A DNA stretch of 64,000 nt, taken from positions 12,090,582 to 12,154,581 of the forward strand of contig NC_134311.1 of the NCBI RefSeq assembly GCF_949628215.1. Reading direction: 5' to 3'. Positions within the stretch are counted from its first letter, which is position 1; every line of letters begins with the position of its first letter. The notes under the pieces were generated by a model. It saw only the letters and a list, made by a program, of their open reading frames with translations. It ran no database searches and was not told the origin of the DNA. Below, in pieces: positions 56,214 to 64,000 of this stretch. The position numbers were made by a program, and so were the translations under genes. This stretch comes from Phalacrocorax aristotelis. Its lineage: Eukaryota; Chordata; Aves; Suliformes; Phalacrocoracidae.

Positions 56214-58077
56214 GTCCTGATCATGGCAGTCACAACTCACTTCCTGTAAATGTGAATCAGGAGTCCCTCTATTACACTTAGAAATAAAATCTGCGCTTCT
56301 ACTCCTCTGTCTGCGGACTTGCTCGCTGGAAACTGGAGCAGCAGCTTTCCTGGAAGAGCCTCCCTGAGTGACTGTTCTTCCTTGCAGTTCATGTACTCGT
56401 GCCTGTAGGGTCGAGGCAGGCTTGCCATCCCACCTCATCATGTCCTCTCCGTGGTCACGCAGGTAGAACCATAGGGTGGCCCGTGGTGTGTATCCCCTTC
56501 TTTGAGCCAAAGGATTCTTATTCCTAACAGCTGAGACACTGCTCTGTCGAGGTGGGGAGTAGGACAGATCTTCTTTGAGTTGCTGGACCTCTTGGGATAG
56601 TTTCTCCACAGCAGAGACAAGCCAGGAAGAGATATTTGTGTCGTAATCCCGGAGTCTATCTATCACCTCTGCCACCGTTGGTGTCTCGTCATCTTTCCAG
56701 GACATCACTGGCAATGAGTTTGCATGCAAAGATGGTGCGCTCCGTACAAACTTCCGCCACATGGGTCTTGTGCACTGGGCTTCATCTGGATCTTTGGATG
56801 ACCGTTGATCATCCAGGTCACCATAAATCACCTCAAGCACAGCTAATTCCCTTAGATACTGGATGCCTTTCTCCATAGTTGTCCATTTTCCTGGGCGATA
56901 TGTAACATCTTCTTTAAAGGGATACCTTTCCTTCACTCTGGACAGGAGTCGCCTCCAGAGGCTGAGGGCTTGTGGTTTTTTTCCAATTGCTTTGTCAACG
57001 CCCCCTTCCCCAGAAAGGGATCCCAGTTGTTTGGCTTCTTTTCCCTCTAGTTCCAGGCTACTGGCCCCATTATCCCAGCATCGGAGCAGCCAGGTGACAA
57101 TGTGCTCACCTGAATGACGCCTGAAATCTTTTTGCATGTCTCGCAACTCGCTTAAGGACAGGGATCGGGTGGTCTCTATTTCATTTATTACTTCTCCCTC
57201 CTCTCCCCGTGATGACCCTGGTTCTTCATCATCCCGTTCTAAATGAGTTGATGTCCGCTTCCAATATTTTGTCTTGTCTATGGGGGCAACTGATACTGGT
57301 ACGGGTTTATTTTCTGAGCTAGCTCCGGTACTTGTGGGGGTTTGAGTGGCTGCAGTGCCTGTTGTCAGGGCTGGATTGTCTACAGTGCCAGTCACTTTGC
57401 CTTTCAATCCAGAGACATTCTCTTCCCCTTGGGAGCACTGAATACTCTGGAGCAGGGCTCGATATGCATCGGCCAGACCCCAGCATGTTGCAGTGATCTG
57501 TGTCTCTCTGGAGCTCCCAGCGTAACAACATACTTCCTCCAAATATTCTACTAGTTTTTTTAGGATTCTGCACTTGTTCGGGGGTGAAACTCCAAAACAC
57601 TGGGGGTGCCCACTGCCCTAGGTATTTGCCCATGCTATCCCACATGCCCTGCCACTCGTAACTATCAAGCCTCAGGGCAGATTTCTGGATGATATTCTTA
57701 AATTGTTTAGTCAAAACCAAAACAACATGCCCAAAAACTAACAATAAGTGCACCTTAACCACCCAAGGATGTTCAAGATACAAAAACGTTGTTGTAACAA
57801 AGGCACAGACATCATAGAACAAAGTTGCAAAGGTATTATTCTGTATTTCCTCCATATAAAATCTCTCAGAGGAGGAGGTATAATTGCTAATTGCCTCAAC
57901 AAGGTGGTATCCGAAGTACAGTAACGGTTTCAGCAAAAACCCCAAATACCAGATAAAGCTGAAAACGAATGTTTGTATAACAAATCCTGTAGGCAAAACA
58001 TTACTAATCACAGCAGAACACAGCAGACTCAACAAACCAACAACAATCTTTAACACTAACTGTAAAAAGGACAACAC
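56211..58077 (-). pseudogene. gag pseudogene of copy B, membrane-like N-terminus
   Basis: The start codon of copy A is GTG here (58077-58075). Codons 1-173 then match copy A with about ten residue differences in the first 125, the hydrophobic segments kept, and both sequons (N65 NYT, N80 NNT) kept. A run of seven A's (T's on the plus strand, about 57555-57561), against six in copy A, shifts the frame. From 57542 to 56211 one frame is open for 443 codons across the linker, the capsid-like region (WLLRCWDNGASSLELEGKEA, EVIDRLRDYDTNISSW) and a basic tail, ending at TAG. There is no CCHC knuckle. Copy A is open across the frameshift, which shows that the two frames were one. Confidence 0.87.
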
Positions 58078-58117
58078 GGTGCTGTGACCAGCAGCTGTTG
58101 TTATCTCCTACCCTTGA

Positions 58118-58135
58118 GCCCCACGTTGGGCGCCA
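58118..58135 (-). other. Primer-binding site of copy B, tRNA-Lys1,2 type
   Basis: The reverse complement reads TGGCGCCCAACGTGGGGC, identical to copy A and seven bases after the LTR end. Confidence 0.9.
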
Positions 58136-58142
58136 AAAAGAC

Positions 58143-58645
58143 TGTCGTGGTTTAGCGGCAGCTCAGCCCCACACAGCCGCTCGCTCACTCCCCGCCGGTA
58201 GGTGGGAGAGAGAATCAGAAGGGTAACGCTCGTGGGTTGGGATAAGAGCAGTTTAATAATTAAAATTAAAAGAAACAACAACAGAAATGCAATGTAAAGG
58301 AGAACAACGAGAGGCGCAAAACTCCGGGGGGGGGGAGGGGGGGGGGAAGGGGAGCGGGGCGACGGGAACGAACCGCCGAAACAAACCGCACGCGCTGCAG
58401 CCGCTCGCCGCCCGCCGACCCGACGCCGCGCCGCCTCCCCGCTGCCACTGCCCCCCCTCACTATACTGGTCATGGTGTCACATGGTACGGAATGAACCTG
58501 CCATTGGCCAGTCGGGGTCAGCCGTCCCCACCATGGCCCTGCCCCTCCCAGCCACCCCCACCACGCGGCAGAGCGCGGGAAGCTGGAAAGGTAGCCGACC
58601 CCCACAGTGAGGAGAATTAACCCGTTCTCAGCCAAAACCAGCACA
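58143..58645 (-). repeat. 5' LTR of copy B
   Basis: A 503-base LTR, TGTCGTGG to CCAGCACA on the plus strand. A G-rich run at about 58325-58360 is longer than in the 3' LTR. It carries the same ATTGG and poly(A) signal landmarks on the minus strand. Confidence 0.95.
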
Positions 58646-58650
58646 CAGTT
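58646..58650. repeat. Target-site duplication of copy B, right
   Basis: CAGTT, identical to 52120-52124. Confidence 0.92.
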
Positions 58651-61600
58651 ACATGTGCTGTTTCTACTGAATAAATTCTCAGTAAACTTGAGACATCACA
58701 AATAGTATAATTCTTTACCCAAAGAATGAATGTCCCTTAAACTTTTTGTCTCTTAACTGTGCCTTAATGAACATGCGTTACGACCATCTACCTCATTCCC
58801 AAGTTATGATGTATTAAAAACAGTTTGACCACATCCTCAGCAAATGCATCCAAGATTTTCACCTTTCCTGAGTGAAAAATTACTTATTGCTCTGGAATGT
58901 TATACCTTTGGGATTCTCACACAGAAAGAGGCAGACATGGGATGTACAGCAAAATCAAGAATATTGTCATCCAGCAACCCACTTTCAGGAATATTGCCAA
59001 CCTACAACCTTCCTTGTTCTGCCAGCATGTACTAGGACAACCCCAGGTTTACTCTTTCTTGCTGACAGTCTGTCATTTCTGGGATAAAATTCTGTTTGTT
59101 TTGCCTCAATGTAGTCGTGTTACTTGTGAAAGAAGCCAGGAGTGAGGGCTGGAGCTGCAGGACCCATGATCCCAGCACAGGAGCCTTCTGTCTGGCAGTA
59201 GAGCCTCCAGTATTCCACAAACTGGCAGCAAGTGCCAAAGCCTTCCCTGCAAGACAAGCATATCCTTCCGCTTGTTATCAGGTAGTAGTCTCCATGGGTC
59301 TTCCTTTCCTAGGTACTGCCTCCGCAATGAGGAAACTGTTGTGGCAAAGGGAAGGGAAAAGAGAAAGGGGAAAAGAGAAAAAGGAAAGGGAGAGAAAAAA
59401 AGCAATGGGAGAAGAGATGGAGGAGTGTGGGTAAGGGGAGAAGGAGACAGTGAAACTCTTGTTGCTATGCCAGGATGTTTCATGGTATTACATGCCCTTT
59501 TGCAAGATGCTTCTTTAGATGAGGTCTATATAAAAGGAGAAAAAAAAGAGGTGTGTTTTTAATTAGCCATTTTGGAGAAATTTTCCTATATTTTTCAGAG
59601 GGTAAGATGCCCTTCAGTTTAAGAATATCTCTTAGTAACAGTGTCATATTAAATGGAAAGGACTGTTTGCAGACAGAAACAAAGAGCTTCTGCTAAGTAG
59701 GTTTTATAAGAAAATCCAGAAAATCCTGGTAGGGCTTCAGCATATCTGGAAAGGTTAATAAAGCATTTAACAAACTGATGGAAGTAATGAGGTTTCTGAA
59801 TGAGAACTACATGAAAAGCAAAGTGCTTCTACTTGAAAGGCTCAGCAAGAGGGAATTCCTATCAAAACAGTCAGGCACTTTTGTTTTCTTTCTAAAAAGC
59901 TGATAGTTTGGTGGAAAGCATGGATTTTTCAAGTCTGAATGTATCAGAAGGCTGAGGGTATGTGCAATGCCCAATCTGACAGCAGCAGAGCCAGCGCATT
60001 ATTCATTTGCTATGTATTGACACGTCTCCCTGCTGCTTGTGTCAGTGATGTTTCTGGCTTTACTTCACATGCAGGACAGGTGCATATAGGTTTTTAGAAA
60101 AACCCTCAATGTGTCTGACCACCAGCTGACAGCACAGAGAAACAACTATTCCTGCAGATGTAATGTTAACTCCAAATCAAAATAAAGCAGAAAAAGAAGT
60201 GAATGATTTAAAAATAAGGGGGAGGCTAAAGGGGACAGAGTGGCAATGGTTTTGTTAAATGGTTGAACACTAATGTAGATTAAAATACCCTCAGTCTGTC
60301 CTGGAAGATAATCTGCTTTCCAAGGATTCCTTCTCACATCCTAGCCTAGACAGTGATTTAGGACTGCAAGAATGGACAAATCATCTGAGTCAACATGGAG
60401 TGGAATTGTCACAGCTGCAAAAAAATTGGCAGTGCTCTGACTCAGCCTGAGGAGATTGCTCCAGCTTCTGATGGGTCCTCAAAACTCATGGTCTAAAATT
60501 AGACTGAATATCATGTCAGGACTCTTTGCAGAAAGTGCCAATGGGAATTCCTCTGGAGCTGCAAGTTTTCTGAAGCCAAAACTAGGCGAGGCTTGCAGAC
60601 TCTGCTGTCTGAATGTTTCTGCAAAGATGAGGTAAATCCATCCTCCTTCATATGTATCTAAACAGTTGGCAATAATGAACTAATAAGTGATGTTCTTTGT
60701 TTTATCCTGAGACCTTTTGCACTGGATACAAAATCAGGTACTGTACAGTGGTGTGACTGCTTGGCTGAAGAGCAAAAATATTTTAAATCTGTGTTTCATC
60801 CAGCTGTCAGAATGTACAGCTGGAATTTGCCTCCTTCAGACCTTTTGACTTCAAATGGCCTATGAAAAGGCCATAAATAGCTACTATGGTCCCCACTAGT
60901 CATTCAGTGCCAGTTTGTTTCCTATGTGGATTAAAGTGGTAACAACCTTTACTTCTCCTGGCTACCTAATTCCCCAACAAGCTTTACTGACGTTAAAATA
61001 TGACAGGGGAAACAAACGTGTCCTGTCTTCCTCTTTTGTCTTTTGGTTGAGATTTTCTCTAAACTGAGGTGAATAAAATGGCTTGATTGAAGTACACTAA
61101 AGCATCTTTGTTCTGCATGAGAAACATAAAGTTGTCTTCTTGCAGTAAGGACACCTTTGGATAAGTGAACATCAGTACTTCATCAGATAAAGCTACAACA
61201 TACTATCCATCTAGGAACATAAGTTTTCCTGGATGATCCTATGGTGTCGTACAACCTGGTCACTCTTGTAAAAAGTGGTAAGCTCCTATTCTCACATCCA
61301 CTGTCCACTCTGGCCAATAGGAAGTCTTCACAACTACTAGAAATACATTTCTTTGTTATTTCAGGCTCACATTTCTGAAGAGAAACTGGCAGAGAAAATG
61401 TAGTTTGCCAGTAACCGAAGGGACAGACTGCAACCCTGGTTAAGCTGAGAATGGATACGGCATGTAACAGCCCTTGCTGTTTGAAAGACAACATCTACTT
61501 TTAGCTTATCTCTTTCAGATATGCATATATACACAGACACGCACACACATGCAGATATCTTTTTGACATGTGGTTTAACGTCCTGTCATCAAAGAGTAAC

Positions 61601-64000
61601 AATTTGTGGATTTCCTATATATGCTGAATTTAGTTCAGGCCACAGATAGTAAAGCACATGCATGACCTCTAGATTCATTCTGGCATTAGCTTTTCATCAC
61701 GCTGGTTGGATACTCTGGGCCAGACCAAGCCTGTGTACACAATCAAAGGCAGATTACAACATAAATTTCACCTCTGCATTGGCTATTGTCCTGAGAATAC
61801 CATCAGCATCTCACAGAGGAGGCTGTTCTTCACCTCTTTTCTGACCTTGACCACAGCCTTTTTTCTTCTGCTAAGCTAGAGGTAGAACTCAAATCTGTTA
61901 GCTACTCATAGCCATAGATATTTTAATTTTAATGCATTCAGAGCAGGAACCTGGAGGTGCAGATCTGTAAAGTGAAGAATGGCACCTGGGAACTGGATTC
62001 TGTCAGGGACTGAAAATATTAATCCCCTGACAAGTTGAAGGCTTTTTTATCCTTCATGAATTAAGCTTATGATATTTATAATTCTTCCCAGAGCACTTCT
62101 TTCTATGCCACAGATGCTTTGTAACTGTAGTCTGGATCCTCCAGAATCTTAAATTCAGTACCACAACTATAACATTCTATCAGAGTTAACAAAACTGTGA
62201 AACATCAGATGGAAAGCATGTGTTAGCATTGTTACAGGTTTGTTGCAGGGTCTATTCCCCTTTATGCAATTTATTATGTCCTAAGCCAAGGTGTTTTAAC
62301 AGATCTATAATTAAACTTTAATTATTGTGTTCTAGGCAGGATATTTTGAACTAGTTTCCTTAATCCTGAGAATTTAAGAAGTGTTCTCTCCCAGTGTATC
62401 CAATTTGTTCATCAAGGTAAGTATAGATCATGTTTTATGAAATAAAATTAAACTTGTTTTTCTTAAAAAATACTTATTTGACATATTGGCTTTTCTAATG
62501 GGATTTCAGCTTTATCATTGCTGTTTCTAGAGTAAAATATTCATATCTAGGCTCAGCCAGAGGATTACCTAATTAAGATGCAGCTAAAAGTATCTCAATT
62601 ACTGTTTCAGGTGACTACCAGTTCTCGATACAGCTGGTGGAAACAAACAAGAGGGAACAAAGTAATACACATAGACCCAGAAATAATTTTTTAAAAAAGG
62701 AAACAACTCTGGTTTCACTAAAAAACATTGCCACCTTTTTTGTACACAGAAATGATTATATCCTCCTTGTCATCATTGAAAGTTTTCTTTTATATCTGAG
62801 GAGGTTTGTCATCCTACACATTATATCTTCTTTTGGATTTCTCTCCCTCCTTCCTGCCACTCCCCTGGCCCATCTACTCACCTTTCTGAGCTACCTGGAT
62901 TTGTAGAGGAGCGGGTTGGTGTGGGGGAGGGGTGTGGAATAAGCACAAGAAGAGAATGATCACCCAGGAGCCAGATGATTGCATTCCACTTTCAGTTTTG
63001 GCAGGTGACTTTCTTAATAACAAAAGCTAGTTGCATAACTTTTCATCTAAATCAACTTAACTGTGTGTAAAATAGGGGCATATGGAAGTATTGTGAGTGT
63101 TATTGTAATTTACTGACATGTACAAAGCACTTTGAAGTGAATAATTAGGATTATTCTAAAAAAAACCCATGAACTAATGTTAAATACTTCATACCCATTC
63201 TGTACATGAATGTCTTCTTGAAAGAGTTTGTCTGAAACAATCACTGAACAGACAGCTGAAGTGCAGATAAGGTATAGGAAAAATTAACATCTGTAGAATA
63301 TGTACAAAGAAAGTATGAGAATGTGTCTTTGACATAATTAAGAAGAAGGGCACAAAATCTCATCTGTTGTAAATTTATCCAATTCTACTTACCAAAAGAG
63401 ACTTATTGTGGTTTACACCTACAAAGGTCTTGGTCTGTTTAAAGTCACTGTACACTACTCCAAAAAAACCTAAGAGCAGTTGGGTATTTTTGGCAAGATA
63501 ACATTTTCCAAATGAATAAGACATTTTCTATTACTGTTGATTTCTGTGCAAAATAAATGTTAATACTTCCTTGTGACAAAAATAATTTTTTCACCATGAT
63601 TTTTAGGTTCATTAAACAAGACAGTTAAAGATAACATGACATACCTGACCTTTTTTTCTTACTGCTTCTATGTTAGTGTAAACCTTTAGACAATAAACAC
63701 AAGCTCTGTAATCAGGCCTGTACTGTTTTTATTCTGTTTTCTAAATATAACCCTATGTGGCAAGAATCTTGACTATAACTTTAAGAGTTGCAGTGGCAAG
63801 TAAAAATTGTTCTTTTAAATGAAGGTTCATACTTTCACTGCATCTCTTCAGAAGTGTTTGACAGAAGAATCTTCAGAGCACCCCACATGACCCATTTCAA
63901 CCCCTAAAGGCAATCAGCTAATTATCCAATGTGACTGCTGACAGCATACTGCACCTGACATTTCACAGGGATGCGGGTGTTGCCTGTCACATCTCACAGA
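58651..64000. other. Non-coding DNA to the window end, no gene seen
   Basis: More than 5 kb of AT-rich sequence without recognisable repeats. It contains a purine-rich tract at 59337-59412 and a 22-base splice-site-flanked stretch at 62395-62416, noted in findings. Open frames are short and unrecognised. Confidence 0.5.
59337..59412 (+). repeat. Purine-rich low-complexity tract
   Basis: Almost pure A/G for about 75 bases with repeated GGGAAAAGAG-like words. It explains the K/E/R-rich and S/L/F/P-rich open frames over it. Confidence 0.8.

Larger units (their letters stand above)
52125..58645 (-). mobile_element. ERVL-like endogenous retrovirus, copy B (complete LTR to LTR, no env)
   Basis: A 6,521-base provirus in reverse orientation. 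In the element's own direction it runs: 5' LTR (58143-58645), tRNA-Lys1,2 primer site, gag, protease, reverse transcriptase, RNase H, integrase, about 390 bases without coding potential, polypurine tract, and 3' LTR (52125-52618). CAGTT flanks it on both sides. By eye at least eight substitutions separate the LTRs in their first 185 bases, so the insertion is old. The breaks are: initiator ATG to GTG, a frameshift in gag, two stops in protease, and stops and frameshifts in later pol, with the reverse transcriptase part open. Confidence 0.97.

Noticed and set aside
56211..56500. Zinc knuckle in the Gag C-terminus
   Set aside because: No C-x2-C-x4-H-x4-C pattern is present in the gag frame. The HECMNC peptide seen there belongs to another frame.
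56863..57117. Plus-strand frame opposite gag of copy B (also 20085-20720 opposite gag of copy A)
   Set aside because: Antisense shadow of gag without any recognisable family.
1..64000. CRISPR arrays, operons, rRNA or tRNA genes
   Set aside because: Nothing of this kind is visible, and the sequence has the repeat content of a bird nuclear genome.

Overview
The window looks like nuclear DNA of a bird. It holds no intact host gene that I can recognise. The evidence for a bird is the repeat content: many chicken-repeat-1 (CR1) LINE copies with the diagnostic 3' tail made of ATTCTRTG-like octamers, and several ERVL-type (class III) endogenous retrovirus LTRs of the kind common in avian genomes. 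The species cannot be read from the sequence. The DNA between repeats is AT-rich, with no long open frames and only a few splice-site-flanked candidates, as expected for an intergenic region or a very long intron.

Layout from left to right: a CR1 3' end cut by the window edge (1-319); a solo ERVL-type LTR (about 4060-5034); a young CR1 fragment (5366-6338); a pentanucleotide tandem array (8071-8220); a decayed CR1 (about 9880-10690); an old LTR (about 13321-13825) and a CR1 endonuclease fragment (about 13990-14350); a long CR1 on the minus strand (15446-17480) whose 3' part plus 74 bases of non-CR1 flank is an inverted near-identical copy of 5366-6412; retroviral copy A (18954-21824: 5' LTR, gag, protease, then truncated); a CR1 (23852-25418); an LTR of a different retroviral family (about 26655-27215); solo LTRs at 31184-31787 and 36758-37238; a CR1 3' end (34182-34690); a CR1 complex from 40640 to 48462 with an inverted CR1 nested between parts of a longer one; and retroviral copy B (52125-58645, minus strand), complete from LTR to LTR with a 5-base target duplication.

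The most interesting system is the retroviral family formed by copies A and B. Each element is about 6.5 kb, has no env, and uses a primer-binding site matching tRNA-Lys1,2. Gag, protease and pol lie in one reading frame with a single TAG between gag and protease. Its Gag starts about 40 bases after the primer-binding site and opens with roughly 125 residues that look like a multi-pass membrane domain carrying two conserved N-glycosylation sequons, ahead of an ERVL/Fv1-like capsid region. Both copies are broken, at different places, so neither can make the full set of proteins. A catalytic Asp of the integrase of copy B is also lost.

The CR1 copies are also informative. Two copies of one subfamily share an in-frame TGA in the reverse transcriptase frame. 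The inverted 1,047-base repeat carries flanking unique DNA, which fits 3' transduction, an inverted DNA duplication or an assembly artefact. All family assignments rest on motifs and general knowledge of these families; no database search was run.
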